A stretch of 64,000 bases of DNA from Maricaulis sp947259345 (GTDB lineage: Bacteria; Pseudomonadota; Alphaproteobacteria; Caulobacterales; Maricaulaceae). Positions within the stretch are counted from its first letter, which is position 1. Each line of letters begins with the position of its first letter. Shown here piece after piece: positions 8,333 to 16,950 of the stretch. Position numbers and translations under genes: made by a program. The stretch spans positions 3,286,001 to 3,350,000 of the forward strand of contig OZ244254.1 in NCBI GenBank assembly GCA_965217205.1, in the 5' to 3' direction. The notes beneath the pieces are model-generated. The model made no database searches. It saw nothing but the letters and a program-made list of their open reading frames with translations, and had not been told where the DNA came from.

Positions 8333-8514
8333 CTATGACCCAGGCACTGCTTCGTTTGATCGATCAGGGGATCACAGCGCTTCCAATTCATGATGCGGTC
8401 TTGGCTCCCATCTCCAAGACGGCCCAGGTGAAGCAAGCGATGATCGATGCTTACCGCGATGTGACGGGCGGTATCGCTCAGGTCGAGGTAAGATACGGAC
8501 ATCACCTTCAGTGA
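8333..8514 (+). pseudogene. C-terminal remnant of a replication-protein-like gene, cut by IS66
   Basis: An open frame continues from the IS end to a stop at 8514, about 60 residues. The phrase TALPIHDAVLAPISKTAQV followed by an amphipathic helix resembles C-terminal segments of plasmid or phage replication/primase-like proteins, where an L-P-x-H-D motif recurs; this is a memory-based similarity and weak. There is no start signal other than a Met just inside the junction. Interpretation: the upstream part of the gene was lost with the IS66 insertion or a later deletion. Confidence 0.4.
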
Positions 8515-8521
8515 CCATGGT

Positions 8522-8535
8522 GAGCCGTACGGCTC
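8522..8535. repeat. 14-bp perfect palindrome
   Basis: GAGCCGTACGGCTC is a perfect palindrome just after the remnant stop codon. It stands before the G/C-tract hairpins and may be a protein site or cruciform; no function is assigned. Confidence 0.5.
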
Positions 8536-8554
8536 TACCTAGGACGCATTGTTG

Positions 8555-8581
8555 GGAGGGGGGTGAGGTGTTCCCCCCTCC
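8555..8581. repeat. G-tract/C-tract hairpin 1
   Basis: GGAGGGGGG (8555-8563) and CCCCCCTCC (8573-8581) form a perfect 9-bp stem with a 9-base loop. There is no T-run, so it is not a standard terminator. A second, related hairpin follows at 8634. Confidence 0.6.
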
Positions 8582-8633
8582 TAAGGGCAAGCCTTGGGCA
8601 CCTGAGGGACACATCTAACACATACAGTGGGTA

Positions 8634-8656
8634 GGGGGATGGGGTGGGTATCCCCC
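8634..8656. repeat. G-tract/C-tract hairpin 2
   Basis: GGGGGAT (8634-8640) pairs with ATCCCCC (8650-8656) around a G-rich loop. The G runs in stem and loop could also form a quadruplex. A further C7 tract (8712-8718) and G5 tract (8739-8743) lie before the recombinase gene. The whole 8515-8753 gap has no credible ORF. Confidence 0.55.
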
Positions 8657-8753
8657 CACCTAACGATGCCCCTCAAGGATCCTTAGGGCTACACCTACAG
8701 TACATCCCTCGCCCCCCCAGGCCCGTTGTCCATATGTAGGGGGCTTAGGAGTT

Positions 8754-9305
8754 CTACGCGGATTTGCGCTTGATCCTCTGGACACTCGAACGGCTAATCC
8801 CGAGCTGTTCAGCGACGGCTGCCTCGGTCAATCCGTCAGACAGTAACCGGTGCACCTCCGGGGCCTTTCTTCGGGCAGTCGGGGCTCGTCCCTTGTACTT
8901 TCCTTCGGCCTTTGCCTTCGCGATCCCCTCGCGTTGCCGTTCCAACATGATCTCGCGTTCGAACTCGGCAACGGACCCCAGCACGCCTATCATCAAGTTG
9001 CTGGTTGCCGTGCCTGTATCAAGGTTCATCGCAAGGATGCGTAGGGTCGCTCCCTTGGACTTCACAGCGTCGATCACCGTCATGAGATCGCGGATAGATC
9101 GGGCCAACCGGTCCAGCTTGGTGACCACCAGCGTGTCGCCCTCCCGAATAAAATCTAGAGCGTCCCTCAGGGCGTCTCTCGTGGCCACTGACGAGACTTT
9201 CTCGGTAAAGAGTCTCTCTGCCCCAGCGGCACGCAAATCGCGCTCCTGAGCCTCTAGACCGGCTTCCTGATCAACGGTCGAAGTTCTCGCATACCCAACT
9301 ATCAT
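8754..9305 (-). CDS. Serine recombinase (resolvase/invertase family)
   Basis: Site-specific recombinase of the small serine resolvase/invertase type, 183 residues. The catalytic domain begins MIVGYARTSTVDQ with Ser9 as nucleophile and contains TKLDRLARSIRDL and the invertase/resolvase phrase VAEFEREIMLERQREGIAKA, followed by a C-terminal helix-turn-helix (AAVAEQLGISRSSVQRIKR). The start at 9305 gives the canonical N-terminus; an in-frame ATG upstream at 9359 would add 18 uncharacteristic residues. A cluster of inverted GCGTCA/TGACGC motifs immediately upstream looks like its res site. Probably resolved cointegrates of a transposon or plasmid that brought the metal genes. Confidence 0.92.
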   Translation of the reverse strand: MIVGYARTSTVDQEAGLEAQERDLRAAGAERLFTEKVSSVATRDALRDALDFIREGDTLVVTKLDRLARSIRDLMTVIDAVKSKGATLRILAMNLDTGTATSNLMIGVLGSVAEFEREIMLERQREGIAKAKAEGKYKGRAPTARRKAPEVHRLLSDGLTEAAVAEQLGISRSSVQRIKRKSA

Positions 9306-9318
9306 CGCACCCTCGCAA

Positions 9319-9412
9319 GCGTCACATAACTCTTGAGCTAATGACGCATCGAGCGTCAAAGGTCAATAAGTATGTGTGTGACGCTCGCTGGGGCGCTCTT
9401 GAGGCGGCGTCA
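9319..9412. promoter_or_regulatory. Putative res (resolution) site of the serine recombinase
   Basis: Five copies of a 6-mer arm alternate in orientation: GCGTCA 9319, TGACGC 9342, GCGTCA 9353, TGACGC 9379, GCGTCA 9407. The first two delimit a 29-bp dyad, the next two a 32-bp dyad that extends to CGAGCGTCA/TGACGCTCG (9350-9387). Subsite sizes and position just upstream of the recombinase match Tn3-type res architecture, which also autoregulates the recombinase promoter. Motifs are seen; function is inferred. Confidence 0.65.
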
Positions 9413-9513
9413 CTAGGGCAAGGTCAAGCGGTGCTTTGCGGGGCGGGCAATATTTCGCACGCATCCGCCCCCATCTGTTTTAGTGCGGTCCGGCTGGTCG
9501 GGTTGGTTGATCG

Positions 9514-9870
9514 TCAAGACGGCGGCCGCAACCCTAGTCGCGGACCCAGCCAGGTCATGGCGAGATACAGCCCCACGGTTACTACACAGCCCAGTATCAG
9601 GGATGGCCAAAAGCCGATGCCGCGCCGAAGCAGCGCGGGGATCAGCAGGAACATGGGCAGGGACGGCAGGACGAACCAGAAGGTGGCTTCGGCGTGGTCG
9701 GCGAGCCGGTTGGTGTCCTTCGTCTCCTGCCAGAGCCAGACCATGCCCAGGACGGAGACGATGGGCAGGGAGGCGACCAACGCGCCCATGGCCGCGCTGC
9801 GCTTGGCCGCTTCCGAAACGATGCCAACCAGGACACCGGAGATGAGGGATTTGATGACCAGCCAAAGCAT
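9514..9870 (-). CDS. DUF3147-type small integral membrane protein
   Basis: 118-residue, very hydrophobic protein with four predicted helices, beginning MLWLVIKSLISGVLVGIVSE. Size and pattern (VSEAAKRSAAMGALVASLP, later a KDTNRLADHA loop) resemble the DUF3147 family; function unknown. It is the last gene of the second metal operon, following the acyltransferase by 46 bases. The start at 9870 is chosen because the upstream in-frame extension is not hydrophobic and lies in the spacer. In metal-resistance loci of alphaproteobacteria this family often accompanies RND pumps, which is recalled, not tested. Confidence 0.75.
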   Translation of the reverse strand: MLWLVIKSLISGVLVGIVSEAAKRSAAMGALVASLPIVSVLGMVWLWQETKDTNRLADHAEATFWFVLPSLPMFLLIPALLRRGIGFWPSLILGCVVTVGLYLAMTWLGPRLGLRPPS

Positions 9871-9916
9871 TATGCGCTCCGTTCGCGAGATGGTGAAGAC
9901 CGGGCTGCCGGGTCCT

Positions 9917-10978
9917 TCAGCCGTGGCTTGATCTGAATAGCCGCCCCGACAACCCCAGTGCAGGTTTCTCCACAAAATGCCAGGACAGCGCCGCAGCAGC
10001 CGCCGTGATCGGAATGCCTATCATGGCGAGGTGAAGCAGCGATGTTGCCCAGCCCCAATGCCAGACCAGCTGGAACAAGGGGTAGTGCCAGATGTAGAGG
10101 CCGTAGGGCCAGTCTGGCAGGCTGGAACCGGTCGGCACTCGGTCGAGCCGGGACAGCCCGACCCAGAGGACCAGCGTTGCTAGGGCGAGGTTCCAGACGA
10201 TCTGTGCGGCGGGATGGTCGCCCAGGAACCAGGCCAGCGGCAAGGCTACGGCAAGGGGGATCGGGGTCAGCGGAATGCGGTCACGCAGAGTGTACGCCAC
10301 CACACCCAACAGGAAGGCAGCTGCCAGCCGACTGCCCTCGATGAAGACGGCCGGTGCTTCCGGGTGCCGGAGGGCCAAATAAACAACCAAGGCTGACATC
10401 CCGAGCCACAGCAGGCTGATCGCGAGCGGCCTCCACAGCGCCCGCGTGAAGAACAGCAGTGCTGCAGCCGCATAGGCCAGGACTTCATAGCGCAACGTCC
10501 ACAGCGAGGCCGAGAATTCACCCGGTGCCGGATTGCCGATAAAGACACCCGCCGGGCCACCAGAGGTGTCAGCGAAAAAGACAATGTTGGGGATGAAGAG
10601 CCATGTCTGCGCGGACTGCCAGTAAGCCGCAGGAGACAGGCCGGTTGCGACCGGGCCGAGGATCAGGACGGCCGCAAGCGAAAGAACGATGAGGGCAGGC
10701 CAGAGGCGCAAGGCTCGCGCCAGCACGAAGCGAAACAGGTTCCGCCGCCGATCCAGGCTCCCGGCAATGAGAAAGCCGGATAGGATGAAGAAGCAATTCA
10801 CGGCCAGATAACCGGGAGACCAGCCCTGCAGACTGACAAGGGACTGGCTGCCAGTTCCCATCGCCACGACGAAAAGATGTTCGAGGATGACCAGGCTCGC
10901 CAAGAGGATCCGGATCGGTGTGAAACGATTATCGCGGCCCTGAAAGGCCTCGCCGATACGGATCATGCCGCTCTCCAT
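9917..10978 (-). CDS. Acyltransferase 3 family membrane protein (OafA/YrhL-like)
   Basis: 353-residue polytopic membrane protein with about ten helices. N-terminal family blocks include RFTPIRILLASLVILEH, with the catalytic His replaced in spacing by EH at residue about 34, and CFFILSGFLIAGS; the C-terminus has YGLYIWHYPLFQLVW and ALSWHFVEKPAL, all typical of acyltransferase-3 enzymes that acetylate or acylate surface polysaccharides or small molecules. Its presence between a metal-efflux/HupE block and a DUF3147 gene is unusual. It begins 43 bases after the anchor-protein stop and probably belongs to the same transcript. Confidence 0.88.
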   Translation of the reverse strand: MESGMIRIGEAFQGRDNRFTPIRILLASLVILEHLFVVAMGTGSQSLVSLQGWSPGYLAVNCFFILSGFLIAGSLDRRRNLFRFVLARALRLWPALIVLSLAAVLILGPVATGLSPAAYWQSAQTWLFIPNIVFFADTSGGPAGVFIGNPAPGEFSASLWTLRYEVLAYAAAALLFFTRALWRPLAISLLWLGMSALVVYLALRHPEAPAVFIEGSRLAAAFLLGVVAYTLRDRIPLTPIPLAVALPLAWFLGDHPAAQIVWNLALATLVLWVGLSRLDRVPTGSSLPDWPYGLYIWHYPLFQLVWHWGWATSLLHLAMIGIPITAAAAALSWHFVEKPALGLSGRLFRSSHG

Positions 10979-11021
10979 GCACCGGATTAACGCCCCGACT
11001 AGGTTACCGGGCCGCCATCCA

Positions 11022-11708
11022 TTAGAATAACCGGTTGAATTCGCTGTAGGCCCCGCGCGTGCGCAGCGTGACCGTCACGGCGACATCGGCCCGATTGCGC
11101 CAGAACCAGCCATGATGCCCGTCGAACTCGGCCGCGAACTCGCCGCTGTCGCCAGACTCGTTTCGCCCCTGGCGGTAGGAGATGAAGGCGTCCTGCGGGT
11201 TGTCCCCGTGCAGGTCGGAATTCAGTCCGGCCTGGTCCGTCGTCCATTCATAGATGGCGGTCCCTCCTTGCCGCATGGTCAGCTTGACCTCCGTGGCCTC
11301 ACCCGGCTGGAGGGTGATGGAGATCGTGTCGCGCCATTCCGGGGCCGCAGGCTCGACCGGAGCCTCGGTCACCGGTGTGGCTTCCTCCGGCACAGCTGTT
11401 TCAGCAGGTGTGTCCTGTGGGATGACGGCAGCAGACGAGACAGCGGCTTCCTGCGGTGCCGCAGATCCGGCCTGCGCAGTTGTGGTTTCGCGATCAGCAG
11501 TCGCCTCCTCGGCGAGCTGCATCTTGATCTCGCCCATCTGGGTGAGCCCAAGGACACGGCCGATCCGGGTCGGGTCGATGCCGTATTCGGCGGGCAGGAC
11601 GATGGTCACCAGAATGACGATGGCGGCTACCAGCGCCACCAGGGCGGACTTCAAAAGGCTCTCGCTGGACGGAAGATCGTCGCGGGACGGGAGTTGGGAA
11701 TTGAACAT
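11022..11708 (-). CDS. Membrane-anchored periplasmic protein partner of HupE-like protein
   Basis: 228 residues: a short cytoplasmic N-terminus, one membrane helix (about residues 22-43, LVALVAAIVILVTIVLPAEYG), a low-complexity Ala/Pro/Glu/Thr linker (about 65-130), and a C-terminal beta-rich periplasmic domain with the conserved-looking block FDGHHGWFWRN. Such 'transmembrane anchor' proteins are recalled beside HupE/UreJ genes in metal loci; function unknown. Start placed at the ATG giving MFNSQLPSRDD, 23 bases after the hupE stop; a longer reading would overlap that gene. Confidence 0.75.
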   Translation of the reverse strand: MFNSQLPSRDDLPSSESLLKSALVALVAAIVILVTIVLPAEYGIDPTRIGRVLGLTQMGEIKMQLAEEATADRETTTAQAGSAAPQEAAVSSAAVIPQDTPAETAVPEEATPVTEAPVEPAAPEWRDTISITLQPGEATEVKLTMRQGGTAIYEWTTDQAGLNSDLHGDNPQDAFISYRQGRNESGDSGEFAAEFDGHHGWFWRNRADVAVTVTLRTRGAYSEFNRLF

Positions 11709-11731
11709 GGGAAATCTCCGAAAATCTGTGT

Positions 11732-12448
11732 CTACGCGACGAAGTAGCCGGTGAGCTGATAGCCCATCAGGATGAAGCCGGCGCACATGAGAATGGCGTT
11801 GGCGAGGAAGGCATGACGGGCAAAGCTCGCCGTGCGCCGCCAGAAGCCCATCGCGATCAGGATCGCCGCCAGGGCCAGAAGCTGGCCGACCTCAACCCCG
11901 ACATTGAAGGCCAGGAGGTTGGGCAGGAGCCCGTCCGGCGCGATGTCATAGTCGATCAGCTTGGTCGACAGGCCGAAACCGTGGAACAGGCCGAAGACCA
12001 GCGTGGCGGCCTTGGTGGAAGGCTGCACGCCGAACCAGCGCTGGAAGGCTCCCAGATTGTCCATCGCTTTGTAGACAACGGACAGGCCGATAATGGCGTC
12101 GATCAGATAGGCGTTAAGCCCGATATTGAAGAAGACACCAGCCAGCATGGTGGTGGAATGGCCGATGGCGAACAGGCTGACATAGATGCCGACATGCTTG
12201 AGCCGGTAGAGGAAGAAGACCACGCCGAACAGGAAGAGGAGGTGGTCATACCCCGTCACCATGTGCTTAGCGCCCAGATAGAGGAAGGGGATCAGATTGA
12301 TGCCCGTGATCTCCTGGATATAGCCCTTGTCGCCTTCCGTGACCCCGTGGGCCAGCGCATCGCCGCCCACCAGGAGACACGCAGAGAGCGCTGCGAAGAC
12401 CGCCCATAGCGACCGGTTTGAGCCCGAATTGGGCGGGAATGAAAACAT
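11732..12448 (-). CDS. HupE/UreJ-family membrane protein
   Basis: 238-residue protein with a signal-like N-terminus (to about residue 33, DALAHGV) and six to seven membrane helices. The HupE hallmark is present: HMVTGYDHLLFLFGVVFF, followed by FAIGHSTTMLAGVF and LFHGFGLSTK, supplying the conserved His/Asp residues presumed to bind nickel or cobalt. Most HupE proteins are Ni/Co importers linked to hydrogenase or urease; here the gene follows a metal exporter and precedes a periplasmic anchor protein, so its direction and substrate are open. Confidence 0.85.
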   Translation of the reverse strand: MFSFPPNSGSNRSLWAVFAALSACLLVGGDALAHGVTEGDKGYIQEITGINLIPFLYLGAKHMVTGYDHLLFLFGVVFFLYRLKHVGIYVSLFAIGHSTTMLAGVFFNIGLNAYLIDAIIGLSVVYKAMDNLGAFQRWFGVQPSTKAATLVFGLFHGFGLSTKLIDYDIAPDGLLPNLLAFNVGVEVGQLLALAAILIAMGFWRRTASFARHAFLANAILMCAGFILMGYQLTGYFVA

Positions 12449-12519
12449 GTGATACTCCGAAGTGAAGTCGGGCCGATGACCCGGCCCGGACAGGACGCCC
12501 GGACCGGATCATGAGGGGA

Positions 12520-15500
12520 TCAGGCGAGTTCCTCGCGGGTTGCGTCGTCCGCCCGGGCCGCCTTGCCGCCCAGGAAGCTCCGGACAATGCGCAAGAGGGC
12601 CGGAAGAACCAGCAGGGTCAGCAAGGTCGACGAGGCAATGCCACCAATGACGACCGTTGCCAGAGGCCGCTGGACCTCTGCACCGGCACCGACATTGAGC
12701 GCCATCGGCACAAAGCCGAGACTGGCCACCAGCGCCGTCATCAGGACCGGGCGCAGGCGGGTTAGCGCCCCTTCCCGGATCGCCTCCTCAAGCGGTTTGC
12801 CTTCATCCATCAGGCTGCGGATGAAGCTAACCATTACGACACCGTTGAGCACCGCGACCCCGGACAGGGCAATGAAGCCCACCCCGGCCGAGATCGACAG
12901 GGGCAAGTCCCGCAGGAGCAGCGCCGCGACCCCGCCGGTCAGCGCCAGCGGCACACCGGAGAAGACCACGGCGGCATCCGCCACCGAGCGGAACAGGGCC
13001 AGCAGAAGGAGGAAGATCATGGCCAGAGCCACCGGCACGACGAGGCTGAGCCGGTTGGCGGCGGAGATCAGCTGCTCGAATGTGCCGCCATACTCCACCC
13101 AATAGCCTGCAGGCACTTCGGCCTCATTGCGGACCAGGTCCTGAACCTCTGTCACGAAGGACCCCAGATCGCGGCCACGAACATTGGCGGTGACGACGAT
13201 GCGCCGCTTACCGTTTTCGCGACTGATCTGGTTGGGACCGATGACTAGCGAGATATCGGCCAGTTCGCGCAGCGGGATGGTCTCAACGTGGCCATCTTCC
13301 CTTGCCGAAAGCGGCACGTTGAGCCGCTCCAGAAGCGCAACATTGCTCCGCAAATCCTCCGGCAAACGCACGATGACATCGAACCGCCGGTCGCCTTCGA
13401 AGATTTGTCCGGCCCGCGTCCCGGCCAGGGAGGTTCGGATCACGGACTGCACGTCATCCACGGACAGGCCGTATCGGGCCAGCGCCTCACGGCGGGGCTC
13501 GATCTGCATCATGGGAAGACCGGTGGCCTGTTCCAGGGAAATGTCCCGGGCTCCTTCGACCTGTCCCATCAGACCTTCGATCCGCTGACCGATGGCCAGC
13601 AGTTCGTCGAGATCATCGCCGAACACCTTCACCGCGACATCCGCCCGCACACCGGAGAGGAGTTCATTGAACCGCATCTCGATGGGCTGGGTGAATTCAT
13701 AGCGATTGCCCGGCACCTGCTGGACGGCCTCGTTTAGCTGGGCGACCAGCTCTTCACGGGGCAGGCGCGGATCGGGCCAGTCCTCACGCGGATGCAGGAG
13801 GATGAAAGTGTCCGCCACGCTGGGTGGCATCGGGTCGGTGGCCACATCGGCGGTGCCGATCTTGGACACGATCCGCTCGATCTGCGGGAAGCTCCGCAGC
13901 TGTTCCTCCAGATGGGTCTGCATCTCCAGCGCCTGACTGAGACTGGTGCCGGGAATGCGCAGCGCGTGCAGGGCGATATCGCCTTCCTCAAGCTGCGGAA
14001 TGAACTCCGAGCCCATGCGGGAGGCGGCCATCCCGGCCACGACCACTAGGGCCACCGCCCCGGCCAGGACCACCCAGCGCAGTTTCAGCGCCATGCCCAG
14101 AACCGGGGCATAGAGCTTCGCCGCGCCGCGCATCAAGATGTTCGGCTTTTCCTGCACTTTGCCTGTGACGATCATCGCGACCGCAGCCGGGACGAAGGTC
14201 AGGGAGAGGATCATCGCCGAGGTGAGGGCGAAGACCACAGTAAAGGCCATCGGGTGGAACATTTTCCCTTCTACGCCGGTTAGGGCGAAGATCGGGACAT
14301 AGACCAGGGTGATGATCAGCACACCGAAGAGCGAGGGACGGATCACTTCGGCGGCAGCCTCGGCTGTCTCCTTGAAACGCTCCTCGCGGGTCAGAAGGCG
14401 GCCATATTCATGTTGCCGCAAACCGAGCCGCCTCAGGCAGTTTTCGATGATGATCACCGCCCCGTCGACGATAAGACCGAAGTCCAGCGCCCCCAGACTC
14501 ATCAGATTGCCGGAGACCCGGTTCTCCACCATGCCGGTGATGGTCATCAGCATGGAGAGCGGGATGACCAGCGCCGTCAGGATCGCCGCGCGGACATTGC
14601 CGAGCAGAAGGAAGAGCACGACGATGACTAGCAATGCGCCTTCAACGAGGTTCTTCTCCACGGTCTCGATGGTGCGGTCGACCAGTTCGGTTCGGTTGTA
14701 GATCGCGTCGGCCCTTATACCCGCAGGCAGGGCTTCGGCGGCCTCTTCTAAACGGATGGCCACATCATGTGCCACCTGGCGGCTGTTCTCGCCCATCAGC
14801 ATGAAGACCGTACCCAGAACGACTTCACGGCCATTCTCGGTGGCGGCCCCGGTGCGAAGCTCCTCTCCCAGGATCACATCGGCCACATCCCGGATCAGGA
14901 TGGGCTGGCCATTGCGATTGGTGATGACGGCAGCTTCCAGATCAGCGATGGAACCCGCCTGACCGGTCGAGCGGATCAGCAGCTGTTCGCCATTGTGCTC
15001 GACATACCCCGCGCCGGTATTGGTGTTGTTGCGGGACAGGGCCTCGACCACATCGTCCAGCGTTAGACCGTAGGCGGCCAGCTGATCCGGGTGCGGGGTG
15101 ACATGATACTGGCGGACATAGCCGCCAATCGTGTTCACCTCAACCACGCCAGGCGTGCGCAGGAGCTGCGGACGGATGACCCAGTCCTGCAGGGTGCGCA
15201 GGTCTTCGGCAGTCCAGTCCAACCCGTCATCGCGTGTCGCGCCCGGTTCGATCTCCAGCGTGTACATGAAGATCTCACCCAGGCCCGTGGCGATGGGGCC
15301 CATTTCGGGGATCACCCCCTCGGGCAGCTGATCACGGACGGCCTGCAGCCGCTCATTCACCAATTGCCGTGCGAAGTAGATGTCGGTTCCGTCCTGGAAT
15401 ACGACCGTGACCTGGGACAGGCCATAGCGGGAAACCGAGCGGGTATAGTCCAGCCCCGGAATGCCGGAGATGGCGGTCTCGATGGGGAAGGTAATCCTCT

Positions 15501-15687
15501 GTTCTGCTTCCAGCGGCGAGAAGCCCTCCGCCTCCGAATTGATCTGTACCTGGACATTGGTGATGTCCGGTGTGGCGTCAATGGGCAGTCGCTGGAAGTT
15601 CCACACCCCGAGGGCCCCAAGGGCGAGCACAAGGAACAGGACCAGCCAGCGATAGCGGATCGACTGGTATATAATGGATTTCAGCAT
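12520..15687 (-). CDS. Heavy-metal RND efflux pump, CzcA/CnrA-like (divalent-cation signature)
   Basis: Proton-driven inner-membrane pump, 1055 residues, full length. Twelve membrane helices flank two large periplasmic porter loops. The key motif in helix 4 reads DFG-x3-DGA-x3-IEN (residues 402-416), which in the classification of heavy-metal RND proteins marks divalent-cation exporters (Zn, Co, Cd, Ni) and not Cu/Ag pumps. The N-terminus LPIDATPDITNVQVQIN and RITFPIETAISGIPG are typical. It lies nine bases after the adaptor gene and is followed by the HupE-like gene after 71 bases. The exact ion cannot be told from sequence alone. Confidence 0.95.
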   Translation of the reverse strand: MLKSIIYQSIRYRWLVLFLVLALGALGVWNFQRLPIDATPDITNVQVQINSEAEGFSPLEAEQRITFPIETAISGIPGLDYTRSVSRYGLSQVTVVFQDGTDIYFARQLVNERLQAVRDQLPEGVIPEMGPIATGLGEIFMYTLEIEPGATRDDGLDWTAEDLRTLQDWVIRPQLLRTPGVVEVNTIGGYVRQYHVTPHPDQLAAYGLTLDDVVEALSRNNTNTGAGYVEHNGEQLLIRSTGQAGSIADLEAAVITNRNGQPILIRDVADVILGEELRTGAATENGREVVLGTVFMLMGENSRQVAHDVAIRLEEAAEALPAGIRADAIYNRTELVDRTIETVEKNLVEGALLVIVVLFLLLGNVRAAILTALVIPLSMLMTITGMVENRVSGNLMSLGALDFGLIVDGAVIIIENCLRRLGLRQHEYGRLLTREERFKETAEAAAEVIRPSLFGVLIITLVYVPIFALTGVEGKMFHPMAFTVVFALTSAMILSLTFVPAAVAMIVTGKVQEKPNILMRGAAKLYAPVLGMALKLRWVVLAGAVALVVVAGMAASRMGSEFIPQLEEGDIALHALRIPGTSLSQALEMQTHLEEQLRSFPQIERIVSKIGTADVATDPMPPSVADTFILLHPREDWPDPRLPREELVAQLNEAVQQVPGNRYEFTQPIEMRFNELLSGVRADVAVKVFGDDLDELLAIGQRIEGLMGQVEGARDISLEQATGLPMMQIEPRREALARYGLSVDDVQSVIRTSLAGTRAGQIFEGDRRFDVIVRLPEDLRSNVALLERLNVPLSAREDGHVETIPLRELADISLVIGPNQISRENGKRRIVVTANVRGRDLGSFVTEVQDLVRNEAEVPAGYWVEYGGTFEQLISAANRLSLVVPVALAMIFLLLLALFRSVADAAVVFSGVPLALTGGVAALLLRDLPLSISAGVGFIALSGVAVLNGVVMVSFIRSLMDEGKPLEEAIREGALTRLRPVLMTALVASLGFVPMALNVGAGAEVQRPLATVVIGGIASSTLLTLLVLPALLRIVRSFLGGKAARADDATREELA

Positions 15688-15696
15688 GATCCGCTC

Positions 15697-16950
15697 CTAG
15701 TGATCGTGGCTCGCGCCGGACTTCATGACATCCGCCGTGATCAGGAAGGCGGCCTCGCTGACATAGGTCACACCTGGGTCGATGCCGCCCAGGATTTCCG
15801 TCCATTGCGGCGTCTGGCGGCCGAGGTCCAGCATGCGGACCTCATAGGTGTCACCGAACTGGGCATAGACGACCGTGAAGTCGCGGAAGCGCTGCAGGGC
15901 GTCCGTGCGGACGGCGAGCGGCACATCGAACTCACCCACCTCGATGCGGGCGCGGATGCGTTCGCCGGGGCGCCATTGGCCATCCTCATTGGGGATTTCC
16001 ACATGGGCGATGGCCCGCTGGCTCGCCGGATCGATCATCGGAGAGAGGAATTCGATCTCGCTCTCCACGCTGCGTCCGCCGTCGAAGCTGCTTACATGAA
16101 CCGGCTGACCGGTCGCGACAGCGCCGAGGTCGCCGGGATAGATGAAGAGTTCTGCATGCAGCTGGCTGGGGTCAGCGACCACGAAGAGCGGTTCGCTGCC
16201 GGTCGGACCATTCAGCGTCGCCCCGCGTTCCACCACGACACCGCTGATCGGTGAGGTGACGGAATAGGTCTGCAGGCTTTCCGTGGCCGTGATGCGGGCC
16301 AGGGTCTGACCGACCTCGACGCGGTCCCCGATGCTGGCATTGAGGGCGACGACACGCCCCGGCAGCCAGCCGCGCAGCTCGGCGCGACCTTCCGGCATCA
16401 GTTCGATCTCGCCATAGACCTCGACCATCTCGTCCAGTGTCGCCGGACCGGTGACGGCTACGGCAATGCCGCCCGCTTCGGCTTGTTCCGAAGCGATCGT
16501 GGTGCGGCCCTCATACGACTCATATTGCCAGCGCCCGTTCACACCCGGCATGGAAGCTGTGACCGCCACATCGAAGGAGTGGGGTTCGGTCACCACACCA
16601 TCACCGCGCAGGAAGTCTTCCTGGGGGGTGAACTCAAAGCGGTCGATCTGCCCACCCAAGCGCGTCAGTTCGATGGTCGCACTGACGCGGGTGGGATCAA
16701 CCGGCTGGCCGTTGAGATAGGGGAAGAGGCGGAATTCGGGATCGACCCCGTCCTCGAAAATGGTGAGTTCCAAAGCGAAGTCGCCCTGGCGCAGCATGCG
16801 ACCGCGATGCGGGCCACGCTCATACTCTTCTGCTACGGATTCACCATGGCCGCCTCCGCCGGAGGCTTCCGGGGCGCTGGGAGAGCAGGCGATCAGCGCG
16901 AGCGCCGTGGAGCCGCACAGGGCGGTCGTGAAAATGTTTCGGATGGTCAT
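15697..16950 (-). CDS. RND efflux periplasmic adaptor (CzcB/CusB type), lipoprotein
   Basis: 417-residue membrane-fusion protein of the second metal exporter. Signal peptide with lipobox LIAC (Cys22), a Gly/His segment (SGGGGHGESV), an extra N-terminal domain of about 110 residues before the lipoyl domain (VSATIELTRLGGQIDRFEF), then the lipoyl/beta-barrel units (SPISGVVVERGATLNGP near residue 240) and the C-terminus SGASHDH. The extra N-terminal domain resembles those of CzcB-type adaptors. Its first base overlaps the last base of the channel gene (shared position 16950) and it runs nine bases ahead of the pump. Confidence 0.92.
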   Translation of the reverse strand: MTIRNIFTTALCGSTALALIACSPSAPEASGGGGHGESVAEEYERGPHRGRMLRQGDFALELTIFEDGVDPEFRLFPYLNGQPVDPTRVSATIELTRLGGQIDRFEFTPQEDFLRGDGVVTEPHSFDVAVTASMPGVNGRWQYESYEGRTTIASEQAEAGGIAVAVTGPATLDEMVEVYGEIELMPEGRAELRGWLPGRVVALNASIGDRVEVGQTLARITATESLQTYSVTSPISGVVVERGATLNGPTGSEPLFVVADPSQLHAELFIYPGDLGAVATGQPVHVSSFDGGRSVESEIEFLSPMIDPASQRAIAHVEIPNEDGQWRPGERIRARIEVGEFDVPLAVRTDALQRFRDFTVVYAQFGDTYEVRMLDLGRQTPQWTEILGGIDPGVTYVSEAAFLITADVMKSGASHDH

